From Planctomycetota bacterium (GTDB taxonomy: Bacteria > Planctomycetota > Planctomycetia > Gemmatales > Gemmataceae), in NCBI GenBank assembly GCA_021325115.1, contig JAJPHU010000053.1, positions 1 to 32,228 of the forward strand: 32,228 nt of DNA, read 5' to 3'. The number at the start of each line of letters is the position of its first letter. Position 1 is the stretch's first letter. The notes beneath the pieces are model-generated. The model searched no databases. It saw nothing but the letters and a program-made list of their open reading frames with translations, and had not been told where the DNA came from. The position numbers and the translations under genes were made by a program. Positions 25,019-32,228 of this stretch are shown here, piece by piece.

Positions 25019-25735
25019 ATGCACTTTCTGGATCGGACATTGCCCTCGCTGGCGGAGAACCTCGCGCTGGATGAGGCGCTGTTATTGGCAGCGGAGTGCG
25101 GCGACGGCGGCGAGGTACTGCGTTTGTGGGAATGGCCAGCACCAGCGGTGGTGCTCGGCTCTGGCGGCCGGCTAGCCGATGATGTGAAGGAGGCCGCCTG
25201 TAATGCCGAGGGCGTGCCGATCTTGCGGCGCTCCAGCGGCGGCGGCACGGTGCTGCTCGGCCGCGGTTGTCTGCTCTACACCCTTGTCCTGGCCTTCGCA
25301 GACAATCCCGCCTTGACGGACATCCGCCGCTCTTATCGTTTCATCCTTGGCCGCATCGCCGAGGCGCTGGCCGAGAGCGTTGGTCCCATCAGCCAGGCCG
25401 GCATCAGCGACCTGGTCATCGCTGGCCGCAAGTTCTCCGGCACAGCGCAGCAGCGTAAACGCGCGTTTCTGCTGCATCATGGCACGCTGCTTTATGACAT
25501 GGACTTGTCGCTAATGCCGCGCTATCTCCACGAGCCGCTGCGGCAGCCGGAGTATCGCAGCGGCCGGACGCATCTGGCCTTTGTAGGCAATCTGCCGCTG
25601 CATGGTGCGGAGATCAAACGACGGCTGCGCCGCCTCTGGGGCGCGGAGGTAATCCGGCCCGACTGGCCGGCACTGGAGGTGAGACGACTTGTCGCCGATA
25701 AGTACGCTAATCCGCAATGGACGAGGCGGCGTTAA
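25019..25735 (+). CDS. lplA: Lipoate-protein ligase A family protein
   Basis: 238 residues: a BPL/LplA catalytic domain without the C-terminal accessory domain of E. coli LplA (338 residues). Motifs: LALDEALL near the start, RRSSGGGTV (70-78, lipoyl-adenylate binding), SDLVIAGRKFSGTAQ (130-144) with the catalytic lysine K138, and HHGTLLYD (153-160). It attaches lipoate (or octanoate) to the E2 and GcvH proteins. The short form may need a partner protein or act as an amidotransferase, like LipM/LipL; sequence alone does not decide. GGAG lies 13 bases upstream, rather far. It ends 8 bases before the stop of the convergent sigma gene. Confidence 0.85.
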   Translation: MHFLDRTLPSLAENLALDEALLLAAECGDGGEVLRLWEWPAPAVVLGSGGRLADDVKEAACNAEGVPILRRSSGGGTVLLGRGCLLYTLVLAFADNPALTDIRRSYRFILGRIAEALAESVGPISQAGISDLVIAGRKFSGTAQQRKRAFLLHHGTLLYDMDLSLMPRYLHEPLRQPEYRSGRTHLAFVGNLPLHGAEIKRRLRRLWGAEVIRPDWPALEVRRLVADKYANPQWTRRR

Positions 25736-25743
25736 AGCTCTGT

Positions 25744-26373
25744 TCACGCCTCCGCAAAAACATGCATTTCCCGGCGGAGACGTTCGATGGCGCGCCAGGC
25801 CATTTTACGTACCGCTTCCGGCGAGCGTTGTAAATCGTTGCCGATTTCTGCGAAAGAGTAGCATTCACCAAAGTGAAGCTGGAGCACTCGGCGGTACCGC
25901 GGCGGTAGTCGCTGCAAGGCCGCATCCAGGGCGTGTCGCTGTTCCTGGACGATAAGCTGCTCGTAGATCGGCCCACCCCTGGCCAGGAACGCCCGAAGGC
26001 GAGCGGCAGTGGCGCATTGCCGGTCGAGCAAAGGCACTTCCTGGGCCAGACAGCGGCAACGACACTCGAAATGCCTGGTGAGGTCGGCGAGATTGTGCCG
26101 TAAGATGCCGCGCAGCCAGCCGCGCACCTGATGCCCTGTCTCGCCGCGAAAGTTGGGGAAATCACGCAGCGCCTCGATAAAGGTTTCCTGAACCACATCG
26201 GCAGCATCGACCTTGGTTCGAAGCGGTGCGGCCAGTTCCTGACGAGCGACTGTCAGCAGATAGCCGCGGCAAGCCTCAAATAACCGCCCCAACGCCTCGA
26301 TCGATCCGCCGCGCGCCTTGTGTAGCAATACGGAGAAAAAAGCTTCTCGGCGGAGAGCAACCGAACGATTCAT
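25744..26373 (-). CDS. ECF-type RNA polymerase sigma factor
   Basis: 209 residues from ATG 26373 (GAGG 6 bases upstream); a frame reaching 26610 adds 79 residues not seen in the family. Region 2 is at about 25-105 (SIEALGRLFEACRGYLLTVARQEL.., VDAADVVQETFIEALRDFPNFRG.., VRGWLRGILRHNLADLTRHF) and region 4 at 150-203 (ALQRLPPRYRRVLQLHFGECYSFAEIGNDLQRSPEAVRKMAWRAIERLRR). No anti-sigma gene is adjacent. The divergent neighbour is the LEER-motif secreted protein 328 bases away, a possible target. Confidence 0.92.
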   Translation of the reverse strand: MNRSVALRREAFFSVLLHKARGGSIEALGRLFEACRGYLLTVARQELAAPLRTKVDAADVVQETFIEALRDFPNFRGETGHQVRGWLRGILRHNLADLTRHFECRCRCLAQEVPLLDRQCATAARLRAFLARGGPIYEQLIVQEQRHALDAALQRLPPRYRRVLQLHFGECYSFAEIGNDLQRSPEAVRKMAWRAIERLRREMHVFAEA

Positions 26374-26700
26374 TTCCATCCTCGGTAGGCGACGCCGGGC
26401 AAGGACGAGATCCCGTTCGCCTGCTGTCCTTCGGCGAACGGCCCCAGCGCAACAATGCAAGTCTTGCGCCAGAGCTTCACTTTGAAGTATGAGCATATGT
26501 ATGGAGTGACAAAAGAAAGACGGCCCGATCCCTGAAACAGATTTAAGCAAAGTGAGAAAAAATGAAGAAAAGAGGAAAAAAACGTCCGGTTTTTGAAATT
26601 TGCTCGCCAAGTCTAATAGAAGGCTTCTCTGGGTGGAGAAGCCGACCCCCGTTCGGAGGGTCGTACAACGTGTTCTTCTTACAATCGGGGAGGAAGTGTA
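26374..26700. other. 327-base divergent intergenic region with two leader hairpins
   Basis: No gene seen. Promoters for the sigma gene (-) and the LEER-motif gene (+) must be here. Two back-to-back hairpins, GGCTTCTC/GAGAAGCC (26622-26629 / 26636-26643) and CGACCC/GGGTCG (26643-26648 / 26658-26663), lie about 40-80 bases before the start of the + gene, in its presumed leader. GGGGAGGAAG just before 26701 is its ribosome binding site. Confidence 0.55.
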
Positions 26701-27297
26701 ATGCGCACAAAATGGTTTGCAGATCTCACATCCTGTTCGCCCAAAAAGGACCGTTTCTTCCGTCCATGGCTAGAATCCCTGGAAGAACGCAATGCACCCA
26801 GCGGTCATGGTGGTCCTGGCGGCGATCCCCCTGGCCCGCCACATCCGCCTGGCCCCCCCCATCCGCCGCCTCCTGCGCCGATAAGCGTCGGCGCCTCGGC
26901 CGGCAACAACAACCACGGTTCGTTCAACAACAGTACAATCACCGACTCGTTCAATAACACCATTAATATCGCCATCAACCTGCCGTCCACGCAGTCAGCG
27001 GCGGTGACGGGATTGCTGGGGATCAGCAATCTCTTGTCCTCGGTGTTAAACAACCCGCAGTTAGGCTCTCTGCTCGACGACGAGATCGCTTTGGCAGTCG
27101 ATACCTACCTTACGTCCCCTGCGATTTCCGCGTCCTTGCCTGCCAGTGTAGTGAGCAGTCTGAAGGCGGATGAAGCCACACTCAGTGCCGCCATCGCTGC
27201 TAACCCGCTGGAAAGCAATCCGTTCGGCGCCGCGCTTGGCATGTTGGCGTTTGACATGACCCTGAACGCGTTAACGACGGCCCAGCCCACGATCTAA
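26701..27297 (+). CDS. Secreted protein with LEER motif and proline-rich linker
   Basis: 198 residues with a strong ribosome binding site. N terminus FFRPWLESLEERNAPS (19-34) is a variant of the planctomycete LExLEDRxxP export motif also present at 24093-24863. A Gly/Pro/His-rich linker follows (35-60: GGPGGDPPGPPHPPGPPHPPPP), then an Asn/Ser/Thr-rich stretch (NNNHGSFNNSTITDSFNNTINIAINL). A helical C-terminal 110 residues (LLGISNLLSSVLNNPQLGSLLDDEIAL..) completes the protein. No known family. Probably extracellular; function unknown. Transcribed divergently from an ECF sigma gene. Confidence 0.75.
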   Translation: MRTKWFADLTSCSPKKDRFFRPWLESLEERNAPSGHGGPGGDPPGPPHPPGPPHPPPPAPISVGASAGNNNHGSFNNSTITDSFNNTINIAINLPSTQSAAVTGLLGISNLLSSVLNNPQLGSLLDDEIALAVDTYLTSPAISASLPASVVSSLKADEATLSAAIAANPLESNPFGAALGMLAFDMTLNALTTAQPTI

Positions 27298-27325
27298 GGG
27301 CAGCACGGTCTGTTGTTGGACGATA

Positions 27326-27363
27326 CTTCGCGGAAGCGTCCCCGTTGTAACGCTTCCGTGAAG
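27326..27363. terminator. Hairpin between convergent genes
   Basis: 14-base arms 27326-27339 and 27350-27363 (CTTCGCGGAAGCGT against ACGCTTCCGTGAAG) pair fully, with one G.U in + strand RNA. Loop is 10 bases. It lies 28 bases after the LEER gene and 5 bases after the stop of the - strand gene, a natural place for a two-way terminator. No T-run. Confidence 0.6.
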
Positions 27364-27368
27364 CATCT

Positions 27369-27728
27369 CTATCCTCCGGGGGGGCTCACCTGCGCGAGGA
27401 TTTCCTCGATTTGACGCACCGACGCCGTCAAGGATAACGCTGCCATCTCGAAATTGGTGTGCGACGATACACGGCGATGTTCTGTTTGCAGCACTTCCGC
27501 CACGCGCCGCAGCTTCGGCAATTTGCCACGAATGCGGTGCAAATATTCCTTGGCATCGTTGCGTTGCGCCGCTGGCTCGACGGCGCGCACGTAGTCGAAT
27601 AATGTCCGAGGTATAGCGAGTAGCTCCTCATCCTCCTGGATTTCATCGGCGTGCTTGAGGAAAGTGCGTACCATCCACAGGTGCGCCAGCACGCCTTGCA
27701 AGCGTTCCATGGCTTCGTGGGCGGTCAT
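27369..27728 (-). CDS. Small helical hypothetical protein
   Basis: 119 residues. The ATG at 27728 overlaps the stop of the upstream membrane-protein gene (ATGA), fixing the start and implying translational coupling; a longer frame to 28295 is only the shadow of that gene. The sequence is all-helical and charged (MTAHEAMERLQGVLAHLWMVRTFLKHADEIQEDEELL.., EYLHRIRGKLPKLRRVAEVLQTEHRRVSSHTNFEMAALSL). No family recognised. R85-x4-H90 superficially resembles the motif of HEPN domains, but this is weak evidence. Probably works with the membrane protein encoded just before it. Confidence 0.75.
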   Translation of the reverse strand: MTAHEAMERLQGVLAHLWMVRTFLKHADEIQEDEELLAIPRTLFDYVRAVEPAAQRNDAKEYLHRIRGKLPKLRRVAEVLQTEHRRVSSHTNFEMAALSLTASVRQIEEILAQVSPPGG

Positions 27729-28315
27729 GGTGTGGTCTCCGGCGCGGGGTACGGCACTGGCGTCACGACCGCTGCCGGCGCTTTGGGTGCACCGCGATGC
27801 TTGATCTCTGCCTCTTCCTTCGAGAAGAGGACCAGCGCCGCGCCGACAGCAACAAAAAGAATGCCCGCCCACAGCTTCCAGCCCGGCAGCTCGATATGGA
27901 ACGACCACGGCTCGCCGGGGGTGGGATGCCAGAGGCTGCTGACAAGGGTATTGATAATGGGTGCCAGGCCGAAGATCAGCGGTGCAATGTAAAGATACTC
28001 CTTCGCTTTGGGGCCCCCCGCCGCCTTGCTGGCGAAGATCACACAAAGAGCGCCCAGGGCACCTGCCACGCCGGCCAGGCCGGCGAAAGTCAAGCCGATT
28101 GGCTTGAGCGGCGGCCACGATTCCTTGCCCGACACGAACAGTCCAAGAGGCAGGAGCACAGCGATCAAAACGTAAGCGACCCCCACGCAGAGTAAGGCCC
28201 CAAAACGATTGCCGCTCAATTCCTTGCCGCCGTAGGCAATCATCGGCACATAAGTGCCCCACGACAGGCCCGCCAATCCAACCCAGAACAACCATTCATA
28301 TTTCGTCACGTTCAT
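27725..28315 (-). CDS. Five-segment membrane protein (EamA/DMT-like)
   Basis: 196 residues with hydrophobic segments at about 8-28, 37-61, 73-96, 107-129 and 147-165, and a Pro/Ala-rich cytoplasmic tail. The pattern and the short loops resemble half of a drug/metabolite transporter-type protein, but no firm family motif is visible. AGGAG ends one base before the ATG, a short spacing. It overlaps the following helical protein gene by 4 bases and lies 32 bases after the giant FtsX-type permease gene, so all three are probably one - strand operon. Confidence 0.75.
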   Translation of the reverse strand: MNVTKYEWLFWVGLAGLSWGTYVPMIAYGGKELSGNRFGALLCVGVAYVLIAVLLPLGLFVSGKESWPPLKPIGLTFAGLAGVAGALGALCVIFASKAAGGPKAKEYLYIAPLIFGLAPIINTLVSSLWHPTPGEPWSFHIELPGWKLWAGILFVAVGAALVLFSKEEAEIKHRGAPKAPAAVVTPVPYPAPETTP

Positions 28316-28347
28316 TCTCCTAATCGAAACTTTTGTCAGTTTGACAA

Positions 28348-31300
28348 CTATTCTCGCCGCAGTACCAAAAGCAGCGGCGCACGCAACGTCGAGGCTGTCG
28401 CCAGCGCTCCGGCGCTTAGCCCGATCAGCACCACGCCGGCCAATAAGCCAAGCAAGTGCATCCAGGGAACGTTGCCGGCACTGCCGAGCAGGTGCGGCGC
28501 CACTGCCGCCAGTGCCGATGTTGTGCCCGCCAGTAATCCTATCAACAACAAAAAAGCATTTTCGGCCAAGACCAGCCAGCCCAGTGTGGTGCGGCGGAAT
28601 CCCAATGCACGTAACAGCGCCAACTCGCCGCGCCGCTCCCAGACGCCGCGCAGCAGCACCACCGCCAAACCGAGCGAGCCGAGCAGCAAACCCAAGCCGC
28701 CCAGCGCCTGAAATGTCGAGAGATACGTGCTCACCACTTCCAGATACACATTCAGTCGCTCCACCGTTGGCGTCACCCGCAAACCACGATCGCCATAAGC
28801 TAACTCCAGTACGCGCCGTATCTCGTCTTCTTTGCCTTCTGGCGCACGAATAAGGAAAAAATGATATCCCTCATGTCCGGGATAGAGGCGCAGGAAGTTC
28901 GGCTCGGACACAAGCAAACTGCTCTGAAAAATGCTATCGCTGAGCAGACCATCGATGCGCAGGCGATGGTTGGGCGGCAAGATAATCTGTCCGCCGAGGC
29001 CGGTTTTGAGCATCCATTCGACCGTGTTTTTCTCACCGAAGGCGGGCACCTCGCCTTCTTGGTGCAACAGCAGTGTCCAGGGATTGGCGCGTTCGCTCCC
29101 GGTGTGTGCTGCTGTGGCAGCAAAGCGAAAACCGCTTTGCTGATTTTCGAGAAAAGCCGTAGGAACGCCGAGCAAGCGGGGACGCAGCGGTTGATAGAGA
29201 TTCAAACAGCTGGCATCATCGCCGGCCTGGACGCGGAAAGCGACCACTTTCACCTGTTCCAGTAACGTGGCCGACTCTCTGGCGCGGCGCTCGGCGATAA
29301 CGTTGTCGCCACCGAGCTTATCGCGGTAGATCGGCAGCAGCTTATCTTGTACTTCTTGCCGCCCTTCCTGGGTATTCAGATCGCGGAACAGCGGCACATC
29401 GGATTCGGCAACGAGATTGAAACCGCCGTTGGCCTGAGCGACGGCCTCGTGAGTATCGACACGGCGGCGGAATGCTTCGACGGCAATGAGCAGAAAGGCC
29501 GCGGCAGCGAGCAGTCCCGCCGTCAAGAGACTGCGGTCGGGATGGCGTGCGGCGTTGCGGATGCCGAGCCGGACCACGCTCCACAAGCCGTGTCCCTCAA
29601 CGGTGCGATGACGGCTGCTGCGCATCCATCCCGACAGCACCGCCAAGCAGACGATCAGCAACAAGCTGCCGCTGCCGAAGAATGTCATGGCCCGCATCTC
29701 GGAGTCTTCGACGCGCCCTGAACCGGCAAGGAGAGCAAGTCCGCCCGCCAGCGAGGCACCGGCGATCCACCAGCTCCAACGCTGACGCTGTCGGCTGAGT
29801 TTCTCGCCTTCGCCCGGCACCTGTCCAGCCAGGAGGGCGCTGGGTGCAACACGACCCAGCGAAAATACCGCCCAGGCAACCGTGAGTACACTGACAAGGA
29901 ACGCTCCTCCTGCGCCGTAGATCAGGCTCAGCGGTTCAAAATGCGGCCGCAGGAACGATTGCAGTACCTCGCCCGGCCACAGCGCGGCCAACAATTGCAA
30001 GAGCATCCGGGCATACAGCATCGCCAGGCAGGAGCCGACCACTGCTCCCGCTGCCGCCAGCACGGCCCCCTCGCCCAGAAGGAGTCGTTGCACTGCGGCC
30101 CGGCGATAACCAACCGCCATCAGTAAACCAATCTCCTCGGCCCGGCGATCGATGTTCAAACGAAACAGCAGGCCAACGAGCAAGAGCGCGGCGGCGATGA
30201 GGAAAAAGCTGAAACCCAGGAATAACAAGGCGAAATCCTGACCGCCCTGACTGGCTTGCAGTGCCTGCGCCCGTACGGGGTGGAATACCAGGCCGCCCTG
30301 GGCAGGATCGAGCCGAGCGAGCAAATGTTTCCGGAATATCCCTTTGGCCTCGACGAGATTACCATCTTTCTCAGGGGCCAAGCGCACCGACGTGAGCCGG
30401 CCAAAACGACTGCCCCACAGACGCTGGCCAACCGCCAAGTTCACGTAGGCTTTCGGCGTGGTACGATATTCGCGCCAATAATCCTCATCGCGCGGCTGGA
30501 TGCGCTTGTTGTCGTAGGGAAACGGCGGATCCCAAGCAGTGATGCTCAGCTTGTCGGTGATGCCGGGAAACTCGGGCGTCAGGTCCGGATCATCCGCAAT
30601 GCCTTCAAGCGGAACGAACGCAGCCAGGCGAAACGTTGCGCTCTGTTCACGCGGCTCACCCTGATGGGTCGGCGGGAAAAAAGACAGCGTCACCTGCGCA
30701 CCAATCTTGGGCGGCAGCGGCGACGCCTTCCAGTCCGCCAACACGATTTCATCATCTGCCAGATGTGTGACACCGGCGGGGAGGAACGGCCCCAAAGGCG
30801 GCAATTGGGCGGGGTCGAGTGCGGCGACGACCGAGTACGGAATTTCCGCACTGCCGATGGCGATGGTGTTGGCGAGATATACAAGCGTTGGAGCTGCACG
30901 TAAATGACTTTCCTTCGCTGCTGCCAGCGCCGCATCCGCGAGAAACGGCTCCAGCAACAGCTGCTTGCTTTCCAGGCTCAGATAAGGACGATTTTTACGG
31001 TAGAAATTATCAACTTCCTCGCGTGTCAGCGTCGGATTTCGACCTGGACGAATAGCTGTCCCGATGGAGGCGGCCAGACGCTCACGCCATTCGCGTGGTT
31101 GCAGCTTGCCATCTCGGTTTTTGTCGAGTTGTTGGAACAAGTTTTCGACACGCTCATCCGGTCCCTGCAATACCAGTCCCCAATCGGCAAGTTGCAGATG
31201 CGAACGCAACGGCTCTTCCAGCGATGAATGAATCCCACCCGCGAGGAGGGCGTTGCAGCGCCCGAGCAATCCGAGCCGTTGCTGAAGCGCGCCCAAGGGA

Positions 31301-31938
31301 ACGAACACGGTGCGCGGCGCTTCCAATTCGGGATGCAGACAGAATGAATCAGCGGCCTCGTCTGCACTCAGTACCTTGCTCACCGTCAGCGGCCAATCGT
31401 CGATAACCGACTGATCATCACGGCGGCCCAGCAGCGCCTCGCGCGGAATGGTGCTCGGTTTTTGCAAGCGTACAGACACTATATCTCCTGCCGATACGTC
31501 CAACTGTTTTCCCAGCACGCTGTTGAGGATGACGCTATCTTCATTGGGTTCTTTGCCTTCGCCGAAGGCAGACCAGAAACTGTCCTCGACGCCGAGGACG
31601 GTGATGCCGCTCATCTGCCGGCGAATCGCGCCTGTGTTCCCCTTCGCCCGCACTACCATCGTACCTTGGAGCAAAATAACTGGACAAACATGCTCCGCCG
31701 CCCCACTCAGACTCAGGTCGCCGGCCAGTCCCTGGCGAAAGAATCGTGGTGCGATCAGTGCTTCATCAACCCAGCCAAGCTGATGCAGGATGCGTTGGCG
31801 CAGGCTGCCGCGCAGCGAATCGCCGACCAACAGAGCGCCGGTCAGTACCGCGGTGCCGACAACAACGCCAAGGAACACGGCCAAGTTGCCGCGCCAATGA
31901 AACAGCAGGTTCCGCAAACGCAGACGTTTGAGCGTCAT
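28348..31938 (-). CDS. Giant FtsX-type ABC transporter permease with an EF-hand
   Basis: 1196 residues from ATG 31938 (six codons inside the longest frame, which begins GTG at 31956). First membrane helix is near the N terminus (NLAVFLGVVVGTAVLTGALLVG), then a very long soluble region (about 35-570). An FtsX core with several helices follows (FALLFLGFSFFLIAAALLLVG.., EEIGLLMAVGYRRAAVQRLLLGEG..), then a second soluble region and a second FtsX core near the C terminus (GLLLGSLGLAVVLLRGVWERRGELALLRALGFRR..). This is the YbbP/MacB-like ten-helix layout but much larger than the usual 800. Residues 272-283 (DKNRDGKLQPRE) form a perfect EF-hand calcium loop. The ATPase partner is not in the window. 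It may move lipoproteins or lipids. Confidence 0.85.
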   Translation of the reverse strand: MTLKRLRLRNLLFHWRGNLAVFLGVVVGTAVLTGALLVGDSLRGSLRQRILHQLGWVDEALIAPRFFRQGLAGDLSLSGAAEHVCPVILLQGTMVVRAKGNTGAIRRQMSGITVLGVEDSFWSAFGEGKEPNEDSVILNSVLGKQLDVSAGDIVSVRLQKPSTIPREALLGRRDDQSVIDDWPLTVSKVLSADEAADSFCLHPELEAPRTVFVPLGALQQRLGLLGRCNALLAGGIHSSLEEPLRSHLQLADWGLVLQGPDERVENLFQQLDKNRDGKLQPREWRERLAASIGTAIRPGRNPTLTREEVDNFYRKNRPYLSLESKQLLLEPFLADAALAAAKESHLRAAPTLVYLANTIAIGSAEIPYSVVAALDPAQLPPLGPFLPAGVTHLADDEIVLADWKASPLPPKIGAQVTLSFFPPTHQGEPREQSATFRLAAFVPLEGIADDPDLTPEFPGITDKLSITAWDPPFPYDNKRIQPRDEDYWREYRTTPKAYVNLAVGQRLWGSRFGRLTSVRLAPEKDGNLVEAKGIFRKHLLARLDPAQGGLVFHPVRAQALQASQGGQDFALLFLGFSFFLIAAALLLVGLLFRLNIDRRAEEIGLLMAVGYRRAAVQRLLLGEGAVLAAAGAVVGSCLAMLYARMLLQLLAALWPGEVLQSFLRPHFEPLSLIYGAGGAFLVSVLTVAWAVFSLGRVAPSALLAGQVPGEGEKLSRQRQRWSWWIAGASLAGGLALLAGSGRVEDSEMRAMTFFGSGSLLLIVCLAVLSGWMRSSRHRTVEGHGLWSVVRLGIRNAARHPDRSLLTAGLLAAAAFLLIAVEAFRRRVDTHEAVAQANGGFNLVAESDVPLFRDLNTQEGRQEVQDKLLPIYRDKLGGDNVIAERRARESATLLEQVKVVAFRVQAGDDASCLNLYQPLRPRLLGVPTAFLENQQSGFRFAATAAHTGSERANPWTLLLHQEGEVPAFGEKNTVEWMLKTGLGGQIILPPNHRLRIDGLLSDSIFQSSLLVSEPNFLRLYPGHEGYHFFLIRAPEGKEDEIRRVLELAYGDRGLRVTPTVERLNVYLEVVSTYLSTFQALGGLGLLLGSLGLAVVLLRGVWERRGELALLRALGFRRTTLGWLVLAENAFLLLIGLLAGTTSALAAVAPHLLGSAGNVPWMHLLGLLAGVVLIGLSAGALATASTLRAPLLLVLRRE

Positions 31939-31952
31939 GATCGTCCAAAATA

Positions 31953-31979
31953 ACACGGATTACACGGAGGACACAGATT
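31953..31979. repeat. Three tandem 9-nt repeats upstream of the FtsX-type gene
   Basis: ACACGGATT, ACACGGAGG and ACACAGATT follow one another without spacing, 14 bases before the ATG of the - strand permease gene. The units differ by one or two bases. Confidence 0.75.
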
Positions 31980-32151
31980 AGGATAGGAGTTACGCAGTAG
32001 CATTGACTGGGTTCATACTACTGCTTGTACAAAATCCAGCAACCCGATCGAGATCCTCTACGGCAGCTTTGACTGCCGCACCGACTCAGAAGAGTTGATT
32101 GTTCCCGCTCCAAAGAAAGCAACAGAAGCAGCCCAGCACAGCGCAAAAAGT

Positions 32152-32176
32152 GGCCGGCCCCATACGGGGGCCGGCC
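32152..32176 (-). terminator. Intrinsic terminator of a gene beyond the right edge
   Basis: A 10-bp G+C stem (GGCCGGCCCC 32152-32161 with 32167-32176). On the - strand it is followed by ACTTTTTG, a proper T-run. It should end a - strand gene lying to the right of the window. Next to it, ATCGCGCTG (32181-32189) and CAGCGCGAT (32199-32207) form another perfect 9-bp hairpin. The 170 bases from 31980 to 32150 show no gene. Confidence 0.75.
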
Positions 32177-32228
32177 GGGTATCGCGCTGTCGCCCAATCA
32201 GCGCGATGATTCAAAAATAGGTCTCCGC

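Overview
The window looks like a chromosomal segment of a planctomycete, probably Gemmatales/Gemmataceae. I infer this from content, since no marker gene is present. It has a DUF1559 pseudopilin-like protein, a FecR/anti-sigma-like protein next to an ECF sigma factor, two secreted proteins carrying the N-terminal 'LExLEDR/LEER..P' motif, an extremely cysteine-rich exported protein, and a MoxR/DUF58 pair. I see no rRNA, tRNA, CRISPR array, prophage or insertion-sequence transposase. Genes are mostly full length. Several starts were moved inward from the longest open frame because a clear Shine-Dalgarno motif sits inside it.

Layout. 1-2047: end of an unidentified gene, a short-chain dehydrogenase and RNase D, all overlapping (+). 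2285-5980: ABC ATPase, ABC-2 permease and threonine synthase in a tight + operon ending at an 18-bp hairpin. 6059-6943 (-): cysteine-rich exported protein. 7349-9291 (+): MoxR ATPase and DUF58 protein. 9339-10577 (-): small hypothetical and creatininase-family hydrolase. 11021-15359 (-): a four-gene operon (FecR-like membrane regulator, DUF1559 protein, lipoprotein, oligogalacturonate-lyase-family enzyme), with an ECF sigma factor transcribed divergently at 15582-16100 and an intrinsic terminator after the last gene. 16329-18179 (-): lactate permease. 18463-20316 (+): DUF2934 protein, then CbiQ and CbiO. 20513-22642 (-): exported acetyl-xylan-esterase-like hydrolase. 22888-24006 (+): fold-III PLP enzyme of the D-threonine aldolase/D-serine dehydratase family. 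24093-27297: two LEDR/LEER secreted proteins around a lipoate ligase and a second ECF sigma factor. 27369-31938 (-): two coupled small genes and a very large FtsX-type permease with an EF-hand. The right edge holds a terminator for a gene outside the window.

Working together: the best-supported unit is 11021-16100. It looks like a regulated polysaccharide (pectin fragment) response module, with an ECF sigma factor, a membrane FecR-type partner, a pilin-like surface protein, a lipoprotein and an exported oligogalacturonide-cleaving enzyme. The nearby exported esterase could act on the same kind of plant material, but that is inference.

The most unusual layer is not protein coding. There are many palindromic elements. 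Several share sequence. In most of those with imperfect arms, nearly all base differences would pair as G.U on one strand only. One such element lies in frame inside the lactate permease gene. Two further palindromes made of tandem 7-nt units flank cbiQ.
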